A stretch of DNA of 64,000 nucleotides from positions 61,505,501 to 61,569,500 of the forward strand of contig CM053810.1 in NCBI GenBank assembly GCA_028671895.1, in the 5' to 3' direction. This DNA comes from Oenanthe sinensis (Eukaryota; Streptophyta; Magnoliopsida; Apiales; Apiaceae). The position numbers and the translations under genes are program-made. This document shows positions 1-11,392 of the stretch, one piece after another. The first letter of the stretch is position 1. Every line of letters starts with the position of its first letter. The notes under the pieces are model-generated. The model was not told the DNA's origin, ran no database searches, and was given only the letters and a program-made list of their open reading frames with translations.

Positions 1-2
1 AT

Positions 3-1825
3 GACGAGGATACTTGGTCGATGGCTTCCTCGTATCCTTTTTAATTGGCATACATCTATATTATATTCCTTTCCTATTTAGTGTATCTTTTGTTATTTTT
101 AATTTTGGAAGCACACCTATTCCTTAAAAATGCATAGTGCTGCAGCTTCCATTCGAACAGTTAGATCTGTCACAGTTCCTGTAGCTCCTTCATTTTCATC
201 TGCAGGGCGTATAGCTAAACGCAAAGAGGTACCTATAACTTCTTCTTTTTTTTGAATTTTATTATGTACATTATCTCGTACTTTTCGGATCATTTTTCAC
301 CTCGTTATTAACTACCTTGCTATTGCTTTTTTTAGTTCTACAAGATGTTGGAGGAAAAACACAAAGCTTTGGAAGCAGAAAAGAGGGAATATGAAGCGCG
401 GATGAAGGTAAATTTCTCCAAAACTGTGCATGGATCTCTATTACATGTTTTAATGTAATCATTCTAAGGTTTAGCAACCCATCCTAACTTGGTTTTTCAT
501 TCAAATTGGTAAAATTAGGAAGAGCAAGCAGCAGCAATTAAGCAGCTCCGTAAGAGCATGGCATACAAAGCAAAACCAGTTCCTAGTTTTTATCATGAAG
601 GACCTCCCCCGAAGGTTGAGCCCAAAAAGGTATTCAGTGTGGAACTTTATATAGGCAAATGTTCCTACTCTAGTCATTCACTCGTTCCTTTGCTAATCCA
701 GCTTAAATGACATGTATCACACTTGCCAGCTGCCAATGTGTTATACACTCTTACAGTATAATTTTATCAAGTATAGATACACACATTTAATAGGTACTTC
801 AGCAATAAGCAAACAGAGTCGAAAATTTTAACTGCTTGATATAGATGGTTCACCAGGTGCTTATTATATACTTAAACATGGAAGTGGAAGGCTATATTGA
901 AAATTATGTCCCTATTTATATGTAAAATTATAGATTAAAGTTTTCTGCTATTATTCAATTTACACCATCAAGGTGTATGGTCTACACTCTACCACAATTC
1001 TTTAAGTGTACAGTACTTGCCACTGATATATTGACAAAATGGGATGACAGTGGTGCACGACTTACGGGAAGGGGATATCATATACACAAAATGATAAATG
1101 TAGATTGCATGATGTCCTTTGACACTTAATGCGTACTTCTTTCTGTTTACCTATTTACAGACTTGAGGTCGATAAGTATATGTATGTGTTTGTATATAAT
1201 GTGTCTGTGTGGGTATAAATGTATAGAGAGAATACATGAGTCTGGAGGTGGACTACCCACATTGCACCGTGCATCAGAACCCCAATTAAATTTTTTTTTA
1301 TTGAATTCATTTGTATATGACATAAGTAATAAAGTTTGAAGTCTGAAGACAAGATCATTGAATGTGAAAGCTTGCTTTTGTTCATGCAATAGCATTGAGA
1401 ATACGCTTGTAATGTGAATAATTACTTTAATAATTAAATAATCACAGCTTACTGTTTTACATGTCAAACTGCACCACTATCATTTATCACAGAAATAGAA
1501 TTTCACTATCTACTTTGTTTGGTGCCAGTTGCCAGTGACACGCCCAAAATCACCAAACTTTACCCGGAGAAGGAGCTGTGGTGATGCTGTTCATCCATCA
1601 TCGGAGAAGGGAGCATGTCCCCATGGCAATCGACGTAGCCTTGGCATTTACAGAGAAGGTAATATCACTGCCAGCAACATTAAAACTAAGAATCAAATCA
1701 ATGTGCGGAACACAAATGGAAATTGCAAGGCCAAGGATCACTCTAAACTGGAAACTGAAAAACATAAAGCATCTCCTCGGAAGATTACTGAAGAGCAGAC
1801 TGCTGACATTTCTGTTGAGTCGTGA
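3..1825 (+). CDS. WVD2-like (WDL) TPX2-domain microtubule-associated protein, 3' part
   Basis: Five exons are visible: 3-31 (5' part outside the window), 138-228, 336-407, 519-629 and 1529-1825. All junctions have GT/AG and the reading frame stays open to TAA/TGA-type termination at 1825. The translation runs DEDTWSMASS, then an S/R/V-rich stretch, then KRKEFYKMLEEKHKALEAEK and EEQAAAIKQLRKSMAYKAKP, then PSFYHEGPPPK and SPNFTRRRSCGDA. This is the charged, coiled-coil TPX2 C-terminal domain as found in WAVE-DAMPENED2 and WDL proteins. The family binds and bundles cortical microtubules and affects anisotropic cell growth. The last exon is a low-complexity K/S/T-rich tail of 99 codons. The start codon and N-terminal half lie upstream of the window. 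Which WDL paralogue this is cannot be decided from this part. Confidence 0.9.
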
Positions 1826-2930
1826 ACTTACCAGCCTTCCGGGAAAGTTGTCAACTTCAGAAATTGTTAATGTCCTGTAATCTACAATATCCTTTTCCAA
1901 GTGATAATAACATTATGTCACTTCTTGAGTGTATATCTAATGCAGACTAGACTAGTAGTGACTCACCTATTAATTAAATAGTTAGATGTACCCTGTGAAG
2001 ACAAATTTGTGCTATTGTCCTTTATTTTTGAATTTTATAGCTTGTTCTTTCATGCACAACCTTATAGTTATAGTAAAGACACTATGATTAGAGATAAAAT
2101 ACATTACATCACACCTTGTATTTTGTCTTCCATCCATGATTATAAAAAGCCAACTAATATCTAACATACCTGAAATACAGCCTATTTACTACATAATAAA
2201 GATGCATGAGTAGGATATGATACTGCAGGCTATATGGTATTTGCAACCACACTCTTTTATCTTTTACCCCAAAAGTCTTATATATGGCAAGTTTCATGAA
2301 ATTCTGGCTCTAATTTTTCCCCTTGATTACTACTCGAGGTTAATAATGGCTATATACCCATGTATCAGTTATCTATTTTCTTTTTTTTTGTTGTCAAAAT
2401 CAGTTATCTTTTTTTTTTTGTCAAAATCAGTTATCTAAATTTTATAGCCATATAATCGACATAGCATAAACTAATCGATATATTATTATGCATGAATTAT
2501 ATTTTTTGACCCTATTTTTATTTTTATTTTGAAAATACCTCATACACAATAATCTTCTTCTTATATATAAAAATAACTTTTTAATTCCCTAAAATTTTAG
2601 CATAAATTCTTGTTATACTTAAAATTAAAAAATCACACACAATATAGCACTAGGTTTATATCTTTGTATATCTTCACAAAGAATATATAAAAACGAGATA
2701 ATAAAATTTCATTACCTAAATTATAGTAAAAATTTACCTAGTTATAGTTAAGTAATTATTATACAAAAAATCAGCAACAATCCTGTGCAAAAAAATATCA
2801 TCAACAAAATTATACTTAAAAAAATTAATATAATTAGTTATACTAAGAGAATTATTATTGTATAACAAAAATAAAATAAAGAAATTAGTAGCAACCCTGT
2901 GCTAATTAAGAGAGATATATATCATCATCA
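1826..2930. other. 3' UTR and AT-rich spacer
   Basis: The 3' UTR of the WVD2-like gene probably occupies the first few hundred bases. The rest is AT-rich with a short direct repeat (a T-run followed by TTGTCAAAATCAGTTATCT) at about 2375-2436. No credible coding exon is seen on either strand. Confidence 0.5.
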
Positions 2931-2935
2931 CACAC

Positions 2936-3094
2936 TATATATACACACATCATATCACTCACGCCACAGACCAGCGGCGACGACGACGAGCGAAGCTTTT
3001 TCCGGCCGCTTGTTCTGATTTACCGGAAAATATCATCATTATAATGATCTCTATTATCAACTACAAGCATCCTCCTACAATACTTTAAAAATAG
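2936..3094 (+). promoter_or_regulatory. Candidate promoter and 5' UTR exon A
   Basis: A TATATATA stretch at 2936-2943 is followed by a GC-richer, CGACGACGACG-containing leader and a possible splice donor (ATAG/GTGCTT) at 3095. No long ORF starts here. It may be a non-coding first exon of the downstream exoribonuclease gene, but transcript data would be needed to join it to the coding exon at 11393. Exon B at 6022-6247 is an equally good candidate. Confidence 0.3.
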
Positions 3095-3446
3095 GTGCTT
3101 TTTTATCCCTTTATTTTTTTGTTTTAATTATATAAATTTATTCTATAGATCTGTTGTTTTTGCCTTGTAAAGTTCTCATATTTCGTTGTTTTTGTCTTTG
3201 CTTGATTCACGTTTTCAATATTGTCTCATTATGTATGTGTGTGTGTTGGTTTGATTTGATGAATTTGTTTGTGTGTGTGAGATGGTGATGTGTTTTTGGA
3301 ATTATTGTGTATGTTTTCGAGTTTGGTTTCGGTGTATATTTTTGTCTGCGTTGGAATTAAGGAGGAGTGGTTCGGTAGTTAATGTGATTGAGTTTAGGGC
3401 GATTAATTGCTTTGCATATAAAAGATTGATATTAGGTGGTGTGAAA

Positions 3447-3508
3447 CTATGTTGCACGGAGACGGAAACGGAAACGGCAATTTTAAAATCATAGGGTACG
3501 GGTACTGG

Positions 3509-3549
<41 letters not shown>

Positions 3550-4082
3550 TTCATATGTATAAAACACAAGATGAAAATATAGTTAAACACCACAAAGGAG
3601 GCTGATTTTCAGACACACCACTCGCACCACCAGTCCCACTTCCATCATGCCCGCTACCAGACCCATCACTTTGATTTTGAGTTGCCATTTAATCAAATAA
3701 GATTAGTATATATGTGTGTGTGTGTGTGTTATTACACACAGACACACAGTGTGTAAGAGTGGAAGAGTGGAAGATAGATCGTATAGAGAAGAAACGATGT
3801 GTATGATTGTATGTATATTAGTATATATATGTGTGTGCGAGTTACACACAGTGTGTGTATATATATTTGAGATTGAAAGAGAGAGAGCTGCACTCTGTAG
3901 TCTCTAGTCTGTACATATTTGAGAGAAGGAATGAAAGGGGAGGCTTATAAATTTAGGGTTTTAAAGTGGGGACGGGTATTTTTGTCATTTTATGTCCCGA
4001 AACGTCCCCAATTCTAGTCGGCCGTCCCCTGTTTTCAAGAAACGTCCCCATGCCGTCCCCGAGACGTCCCCAAGCTTCATAG
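3447..4082 (-). mobile_element. hAT deletion derivative (636 bp)
   Basis: The ends are imperfect inverted repeats: CTATGTTGCACGGAGACGG on the left, and CTATGAAGCTTGGGGACG on the reverse complement of the right. The flanks are an 8-bp near-duplication, GTGTGAAA (3439-3446) and GTGTGAAG (4083-4090). Eight-base duplications and CTATG-type ends fit the hAT superfamily. On the minus strand a 45-codon ORF (3688 to 3551) begins MATQNQSDGSGSGHDGSG and reaches SENQPPLW, which resembles the extreme N-terminus of plant hAT transposases just before their BED zinc finger. The frame then runs into unrelated AT-rich sequence and stops. The inside also holds a (TA)n tract at about 3511-3545. The element cannot move on its own. 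Confidence 0.7.
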
Positions 4083-4969
4083 GTGTGAAGATACTAGAAT
4101 TGTGACTATCACTTCGTTTACAAGTTTTTTTTGTGTAGAGATGTTTGTGGATCATAATTATGTAAGAAGCGGACAATTGGGAAATAATGATTAACTGGAT
4201 TGGGTTAGTTTGCTGTTAGAGGTTTACTGGTAGATGTGGTGGTTTGTGGGGAGGTGAATAGAATTGGTTGTTGTATCGTACCACGACAAATTACTATTTT
4301 TTGTTGTGTGCTTGGTGATCAGGGGATTTTATAACAATATGAATTAAATTTCTGATCTTCATATACTTTTGAATTGAGATCCCAAAATATTTTTTCAGCT
4401 AATGAAAAATTCTCAGATTTTATTCTCTCAGACTTCTTTTCTGTTTGTTTTTTATGAAATCGAATCACTAGGTAAGATTTATGGAAATAAAACTTTGCGC
4501 TTGTTCCAGTTGAATAGTTAAGTGGTCTTCAGTAAACAAGTCGTAGTTGATAGTATTTTAAAGTTGATGATTATTATTTTTACTTTCAAAGGAATTTAAA
4601 TTAATATCAACAACACCAAAGTCTTTAATTGTATTCGACTTCGCCTTAAATCATGACATGTGTCTAACAAGTTTAGGAGACCTAAGAATATATTAGTCTA
4701 TTCCTTCGGGAAAAAAAATCTTCAAACTAAAATGTGGCTAATGAGATATTGCATACAATAAAGTATAATGATTTTATAACTACTATATATAAACTAAAAT
4801 TTCGGAAAGCATAGTTCATCAGGGGACAAAAATTAAAGAAGAAGAGTGGAGATCATATTAGATAAGTTGGAAAGTGATATAGAACCGTCCTCAAAATTAA
4901 AGTGCGTGCTGGCTGCTATAATAAAGGGTAACCCTAATCTTTATCTTTACATATTTTTGTAAAAATACA

Positions 4970-5830
4970 GTTTGGTACCTTAGATCCAATACTTTCCACA
5001 AATGAGTCCTCTGATTTCCGTAAAAAACTATAACCAATTTGAGACGACTGTGTTTTTCAGTTTCAATTGTGGTTTCGTGTATTAAATCATGTCCACATGC
5101 ATAAAATTTGCAATTGAGGTAGTAAAATATAATATTTGTTGTCTCGAGGATGAATGTGATTCCATACACTATGAAATCTGTGATTATTATAGCCGAAACA
5201 CGTTATTTGAATATTAGCTTACGTTGAAGGATTTAGATAATCAATATAATGAACTTGAAAGATTGGAAAAGGAAGTATAAGTGGAATTGCTAAAAGAAAG
5301 TTATGAACGTGCATCGGAGAGACAAGAGAGGATTCTTGAGACTGTTATATCTCAACTTCAACTTATTATTATACATGTAGAGAATCCAAAAATAGTCACA
5401 AGGGAGGAAATTGCAATGGAAATCGAACATGTTGACATAGATATCGAAAATTTAATTGTGTGGATACAGAGGTTGCTAGTGAGGGCAAGTAGAAGAAACC
5501 AAGCCACAAATTGTTGGAACATGGATTAGTTGGCGATTTTATTGAGGTTCATCATATCAAGTTTATCAGTTGAGAATATTCGGTTGCACCTCCTTCGCCT
5601 GTTGGTCAATTTTTGAAGTTCTTTTAATCTTAGGCGTTCTTGAAGAAGTGGGAAAAGTTTTTCTTCATTCTTGGATGATTCTTGCCTTCTACAAAACTTG
5701 TAATCGAGTTTTCTCTGACAGGGGAGAATTATGGGAAACTAAAGTGAAGAGTTCTATATATAATACATTGATCAATATATTATATATGTGGGGTTAGAAG
5801 TTTACTAAATAAATTAAATTATGTATATAT
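4970..5830 (+). mobile_element. Decayed relative of the 12628-14343 small LTR element
   Basis: Read on the plus strand, this segment aligns piece by piece with the minus strand of the element at 12628-14343. Matches are a degraded primer-site region near 4972 (TTTGGTACCTTAGATCC), the internal stretch around 5060-5260 (ATTAAATCATGTCCA; TATAGCCGAAAC; AGCTTACGTTGAAGGA), the glutamate/lysine-rich coding stretch around 5281-5530, then CTACAAAACTTGTAATCGAG, the polypurine-like AGGGGAGAATTATGGG near 5721, and the LTR motif TATATGTGGGGTTAGA near 5783. Several stops and shifts break the internal ORF. A clear 5' LTR is not recognisable upstream of 4970. It is a broken copy in the opposite orientation to its relative. 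Confidence 0.65.
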
Positions 5831-6021
5831 ATGCATATAAAAATAAATGCATATATTTTAATAAGTATAAATTAATAATGTATAAATTGAAAATGCATTA
5901 AAAAATAGTTTCTGGTGTATTCCCATTTTCCACCCGTTAAAGTTTTTGGATGTAATATATGACAAAGGGTGATTATTTTTGTATTAGTTACATAAAGGAT
6001 GTAATAAACAATCGTTTCCTC

Positions 6022-6247
6022 TATATAAAGTATGTAGTGTATTACTACTAAATTAGTAACTGTACTGCACGATTAACGGTTTCGAGATTAGAGAGAGACC
6101 TAAGAAAAAAGAGAGAGAGTGTGTGTGTGTGTTTTAGAGAAAGAAAGAAGTGGGGTTAACGTTGTTGCTGTTATTATATACACAACCTCCATATCTATTT
6201 CTTTCGAGCCTGTTTCTACCAGATCGGAACACAAGGAGCTGTTTAGT
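6022..6247 (+). promoter_or_regulatory. Candidate promoter and 5' UTR exon B
   Basis: TATATAAA at 6022-6029 is followed, at plausible transcription-start distance, by a GA/GT-rich leader and a strong donor, AGT/GTAAGA, at 6248. There is no ORF of note. This looks like a non-coding first exon. The only plus-strand gene downstream is the exoribonuclease at 11393, so it is a candidate start for that gene with a 5.1-kb leader intron. This is inference. Confidence 0.35.
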
Positions 6248-6829
6248 GTAAGACCCATCTTTTCTTATTTTAGCTTTGTGTTTCTTGATCTGTCTTTCGT
6301 GTTTTTCATATGCTATTTTCATGTTTTCAGCTCTTTTATTTATGTACCCTTTTTTATGCTTATGTTTCATTAATTTTTTTTCCTGTTGTTTATACTTTAG
6401 GACCTCGATTAATAAGTATACTCCAACAATAAATTAATAAACTTAACTGGTTCTGGAACTATAAATTTTATAGAGGTTTTAATGTATGTATATTAGGGGT
6501 CATGTCCACTATAAACTATTTTAACCTATAAATTTGACAAAGCACCAGTCTTAACTACACATCAGTAGTGGTACTAATTTCAAACTACAGTTCACCAGTT
6601 TGTAATTTTTAATAAAATTTTGTTTGTATTTGAGCAAACACCTGTGTATATACATGGCTGTGCTGAGCTAGAGTAGTTGAGTAAGTAAGAAGATTATCGT
6701 GATTCAATGTTGTCGAAAGATTTTGTTTTATGTTGGATAGGTTTGCCACGACTTTACTTCCACAATACTTTTACTCCACATACAGGTATATCCGATTCCT
6801 TTCTAAATCGGCCCCTCCCCTCACAGAGA

Positions 6830-7250
6830 AGGCTAGGGTGGCAAATGGGTAGGATCGGTGAAATTCAAACTCGAACCTAGAAAAAATCCGAAACCTAAAA
6901 CTTGGACCCGATCCGACGGATTTCAGATCGGATCTGGATTTATCCAAAACCCGATTAAGAAGTAAAATCTGAAATTCAAAAACTCGAACAATAAAATTAT
7001 AATATTTTTATTATAAAATATATAATTATAATATAATATCTTTTAAATAACATATTTTAAATATATGTGTGTGTATAATATCATATTTCTTTTAGATTTT
7101 AGGTTTGGATCAGTACACCTAAAATTCAAATCCAAACCCTTTTGAGTTTAAAAAATAAATACAAAGCCATAATTTCGGGTTGAGTAAAATCCACTGCGAT
7201 TGTTACAAATCGGGTATCTATTGGATAGATGGCTATTTATAACACCTAAT
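6830..7250. repeat. GGATCGG/ACCCGA-rich degenerate repeat
   Basis: The segment starts with GGTGGCAAATGGGTAGGATCGG, is rich in CCGATCC/GGATCTGG words with an AT-rich core, and ends near CGGGTATCTATTGGATAGATGG. Similar word patterns occur at 8395-8640, 23395-23560 and 35540-36000. This resembles a dispersed plant repeat whose ends carry GGGT/ACCC words; I cannot assign it to a superfamily. Confidence 0.4.
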
Positions 7251-7440
7251 AATAATAAATGAATGTGCCCCGTAAATATTCTAGATACATTATTTATTAA
7301 AAATATGTTTATTCAATTGTATACATATCATTTTCATCATTTTTATGGTGTATTGTTTTCTTCGCAAAAGCAATAACAGTCCCCCTTTTCTCGTCCACTC
7401 TCCACCTTGGTTAAAATATACATAAATCTCTTTGCTTCAA

Positions 7441-7915
7441 CAATCCAAATCCTTTTGAATCGACCTATGTATAACCCTTGGAGAGACCCGTATCCATGGC
7501 ATCTCCACCATCGCCATTCTTGGCGGGTTTACCGCTATCCATGGCATCTATTCACGCCCCTGCCCCTGCCCGTGCCCCTGCCCCTGCCCGTGCCCGTGCC
7601 CGTCCTGATCAACACAGTCCCCATCAACACAATCCAGCGTATATTCTAATTTCCTTTTCTTTGCACACATATCTATGCAATTAGACACGTATTTATTATG
7701 TATGTATATGCAGATTTCATTGCTAACCAGAATAATGAACTAGCAATAAAGTTGGTAGTGAAAAAATTCTCAAATACAATTGATAAATTTCCTGATATCA
7801 AATATTTGTTCGATCTATTATAATTTTTTCAATTTATCCAATTTCTCCCATGATTTTGTATTAGCGTTTGATATGCTTATGTATAACACTCGAAAAGCCT
7901 AATTGAAGTATCTAG
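7441..7915 (+). repeat. Copy 1 of an exon-like repeat, with a GC-rich hexamer array
   Basis: This shares blocks with 9835-9960 and 10062-10260: TCCAAATCC, CCATGG/CCATGTACTGCC, GAGACCCG/GAGACCTCC, GTATATTCTAATTT, and TGATTTTGTATTAGC followed by AAAGCC and TAATTGAAGTATCTA. Inside it, 7555-7605 is a tandem array of the hexamer GCCCCT/GCCCGT, which reads as APAPAR-type residues in one frame. The blocks could be duplicated leader exons or part of an unnamed repeat. There is no sign of a conserved protein. Confidence 0.45.
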
Positions 7916-8136
7916 TTATATTGATATTCTATGTATATAATTATAATCGATTGCATAGTATTTGTTGGCTTTATATTTTAAACCAAAGGTAGATTTTGTT
8001 TTTTTAGGAAAAGAAAGAAATGAAGTTTGAGTTCTATTGTAAAGAGTGAAGTATTGGAGTCTAAGTTTTAATTTAGTAACAAAAACCATTATTTGGTGTC
8101 AAAATCAGTGTCCCAAAAATGGCTAAGTGAGTCTAA

Positions 8137-8351
8137 GGCTTCGTTTGGGATTCCTGTCTTTTGAGATATAAGTAAAAAAAATTAAAATTCTTGGTGAGTT
8201 TGGGATTGTTAGGTTTGCTTAAATTGCTTTTACTAAAAGTAGCTTTCAGATCAAAATCACTTTTAAAAAAAGTTGTTTTTAAATTTTACTAAACAGTTTG
8301 TAACCTAGTTTTCACCTAAAAGTTGCTGCAGTAGCAATACCAAATAGGGCC
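8137..8351. mobile_element. MITE with GGC-TTTGG inverted ends
   Basis: The left end is GGCTTCGTTTGGGATTCCTG. The reverse complement of the right end is GGCCCTATTTGGTATTGCTA. The left flank is TAA (8134-8136) and the right flank AAA, an imperfect 3-bp duplication. This pattern fits PIF/Harbinger-type MITEs. It is AT-rich inside, with no ORF. Confidence 0.5.
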
Positions 8352-8784
8352 AAAGTGACTGTGCTTACATCTGGCAATTCACATCTGGCAATTCAGGTAA
8401 ACGATTCGATTTTGGATTGGATTAATTTTGGATCGGATCAATTTTCTGTTATAGTATATTTATATCCGATTCAAATCATATTGGATCTGATTTGGTTCGG
8501 ATCCAGTTTCGGTTTTTCATAAATTGAATCGTTTTCGGTTCGGATACGGGATGATTCCGGTTTGGGTCAAAATCGGACGAATTTCGGATATAAAACGGAT
8601 TAAATTTGGTTCGGAACTATTCGGGCTTCTTATTTCAAACTAGATTTTCTTTGGATATGAAATTTCAATTTGGATTAATATTAAATTAATTTGAATTATC
8701 TTCGAATTTAAATAAAGATAATTAAGTAAATTTGTCAAATTGTAGTTAAAATTTGATAAAATTATACCGAATAAAGTAATTATC

Positions 8785-8930
8785 TTTTTTTTTGAACAAG
8801 TAGGCTTATAGCCTTACAACTGAGTATATGTTCCAAATAATCTCGGGGTGAGCTACATTCGAACCCAGGACTTTGGACGACATTGGATGAGAGAGGATAA
8901 ATCTTTTACCACTTGGACTATCTAATCGTA
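8785..8930 (-). mobile_element. tRNA-derived SINE, minus strand
   Basis: Read on the minus strand it shows an A-box-like TAGTCCAAGTGGTAAAAG, a B-box-like GGGTTCGAATG about 45 bases later, a short non-tRNA body (CCCCGAGATTATTTGGAAC), and an A-rich end after CTTGTTC. This is the layout of a plant tRNA-derived SINE of about 145 bp. Flanking AAGTAAT/AAGTAAA words might be a mutated target duplication. A related, older copy lies at 38741-38840. Confidence 0.65.
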
Positions 8931-9834
8931 TCTTGATTAAGTAAAATATTTCTCCAGTTCAGACTTTGGTTAATATGATAAAAGAAAATTTTCACTAAAT
9001 ACTCGTAATATAATAATTTTATAAAAAAATCTTGACGATCAAATAAAAATAAAAATAAATTATAATAAATTTTATATGTACATATATTGTATAGAATATA
9101 AATTTATATTCACTTTTCTTTACTTTCCGGCAAATTCAAAATAAATACTATTCTTAATTGTTTTAATATTTTATTTTACGAATACATGTATTATACTTAT
9201 GAATTATGTATTATAATTGAACTTTTCCTACCGGGGAGAGTTGATAGAGATCGGTCCCTCTTTATTCATACTGTTTCTAGACTTATTGTTGAATTGGTTT
9301 TTTGTTTTGTTTATATTATTGGGCTTGTATGGTTATTGGGTTTAAATTATTAGCCCACTTGTTGCAGGCTATAGTTTTATTATGGGTGTATATACTTGAT
9401 ATACACGTTTATTGTAGTTATACTTGGATTAATAAACATACATTTTTCTCGGGAATATTGGCTGTGATCATTTGTTTCATGGGGATTATTTGGGTCGTGA
9501 TTGAATTGTGATTCAATCACCCAATTTGTTATATTTGCTTTTGATTATGTGTCCTGCATCATAGGTGGAAGTTAGAAGAAAAGATGAAAACAAATGTACT
9601 TAAAAAGGCATGTCATGCGCCATGTTTGTGATTAAATAAACATGCCTAACATTTCATTTATATATGTTAGATTACACACAGTTTAGCACTTCTACTTTCA
9701 ATATGTAGAAGAAGAAACCTATCCAAAAGCCTAACCAAAAACATTTTTAATAGCATATATACCCATTAGTATCACATCTACCGATTAGTCTCACTTCTAC
9801 TGATTAGTTTGACTCTGCTTCAACAACTCTCTTA

Positions 9835-9960
9835 GTCCAAATCCTCGGCAAACAGATCCATGTACTGCCTTTGCGGAGACCGCCTCCACCACTATCCAAG
9901 GCTTCAATTCACTCCCACCAGCACGGTCCAACGTATCTCCTACTTACCTTTTCTTCACAG
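9835..9960 (+). repeat. Copy 2 of the exon-like repeat
   Basis: It contains CCTCGGCAAACAGATCCATG, TACTGCCTT, GAGACCGCCTCCACC, CTATCCAAGGCTTCAATTCA, then CAACGTATCTCCTAC. It matches copy 3 at 10062 almost base for base over about 85 bases. Both copies keep an open frame reading RPPPPLSKASI. A C-run and CT-rich tract (10018-10065) separates copies 2 and 3. Confidence 0.55.
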
Positions 9961-10061
9961 ATTACATATTTATTCAATCACACACACATACTTACATATA
10001 CACGCCACATTCTCTCTCCCCCCCCCCCCTCCCTCTTTCTCTCTCTCGCCCCCTCCCTCCC

Positions 10062-10260
10062 TCCAAGTCCTCGGTGAACAGATCCATGTACTGCCTTCAT
10101 TGAGACCTCCTCCACCGCTATCGAAAGCTTCAATTCAGTCAGGTGCAATGTATGTTCTAATTTTTCTAATTTCACTCAGTGTGTCCCCTGATTTTGTATT
10201 AGCATTGGGTTTGCTCTTTTATAGGACCTGAAAGCCCTACTCAAATTATCTAAAGGACCA
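10062..10260 (+). repeat. Copy 3 of the exon-like repeat
   Basis: CCTCGGTGAACAGATCCATG, TACTGCCTTCA, GAGACCTCCTCCACC, CTATCGAAAGCTTCAATTCA, then CAATGTATGTTCTAAT and TGATTTTGTATTAGCATTGG. The last block is shared with copy 1 but missing from copy 2. A donor-like CAG/GTGCAA follows TTCAATTCAGT. Confidence 0.55.
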
Positions 10261-11387
10261 AGGCTCATAGATATTCTTGGCTAATTTCAAATAGCCTTAA
10301 AAAATTTCAACACATGAATCTACATTAAAGTTAATATTTAATTTAATAATCATTCTTATCTAGCCCAGCATATTGAATAATTAATATATCAAGTTTCTTT
10401 TTACTATATTATACATAAAGTGTTTCTCGTCATTAGTTGTAGGATTGTTGATGATAATTTAACCTCCCACATACCGCACTGCATTTTTGTGGTATGGTTT
10501 GGGATTTTTGTCCGTGGGCATCAGCTGTTTAGGCAATGATTTTCCGAAGTTGTAATGGGTATTTTTGTTGGACTATTGTTTAGTTTGTCAATGTCCTCTA
10601 GCTTGTGGTTCTTCGGAAAACAATCTCTTTTGAACTGTCATGTGGTCTTTGAGTTTTAGTTAATTTAGCACTGATGACTTGTATCGTATGGATTTTGCCT
10701 TGATATTGTGTGGATAAAAAAAATGTTTGTTTTAGCAGGTTGGTTGACTTTAATTTGTCCCTGTCCATGGGAACATCTTCTGATAAGTGATTAGTAGATT
10801 AATTTGATTAACACTTGGGGCATACACACACACACACATATGGAGATATTCTCTTACTGTTTATTGTTGGAGGCTTGACTTGTGAAAAATGCTACGGTGT
10901 TGATGGTTGGGCAATGTTTACAGGTTTTCTTTGGTTGTAGTTTGTTTTTTGATGCCTCTTTGGATCCAAGTGAAGACGTTTGAAGAAGTTTGAAGAAGTA
11001 TTTTTAAAAGTTTTCATTGTATAGTTATGAGGGGGATTTCTTTTCAGATATTCTCTTTGTTTCTGTTTTTGGGAGTTCAGCTTCTGAAAGATGTTATAGA
11101 GTTTGGTGGTAAACTGGTAGGGCAATGAAAATATATTTGCTTTGTTTGGATATAGTTTTTGCCTATGCTTCTTTTTTGGGATCATCAATGTTGTGCTTTT
11201 TATGAAAATAGTTTCTAGTTTGTAACAGGTTGGTGGATGCTCAATTTGCGTATTTGTTTCAGTAATTCTGTATTATTTTCTTGGGTTATTTGTTCCAATA
11301 TTGTGTATTATATTAAAACAGTATTGTTCTAGCATTTTGTGTGATGGATCCTAATGTATGTATGATTTTCTATACCTCTGAAACCAG
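10261..11387. other. Non-coding stretch upstream of the exoribonuclease coding exon
   Basis: This is T-rich sequence with a short (CA)n tract near 10825. It ends in a pyrimidine-rich acceptor (ACCTCTGAAACCAG) just before 11388. It looks like the 3' part of a leader intron. No coding exon is supported. Confidence 0.5.
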
Positions 11388-11392
11388 AAATT

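Noticed and set aside
8785..8930. Possible tRNA gene on the minus strand (A and B boxes present)
   Set aside because: No cloverleaf with proper acceptor stem or anticodon arm could be drawn, and the A-rich tail and non-tRNA body mark it as a SINE.
9302..9511. Hydrophobic 69-codon open frame resembling membrane segments
   Set aside because: T-rich DNA gives such frames by chance; no family match, no splice or promoter context.
9860..10231. Open frames rich in proline and leucine (123 and 68 codons)
   Set aside because: They cross a C-run and CT-rich tract and show no conserved domain; explained by the repeated block, not by a gene.
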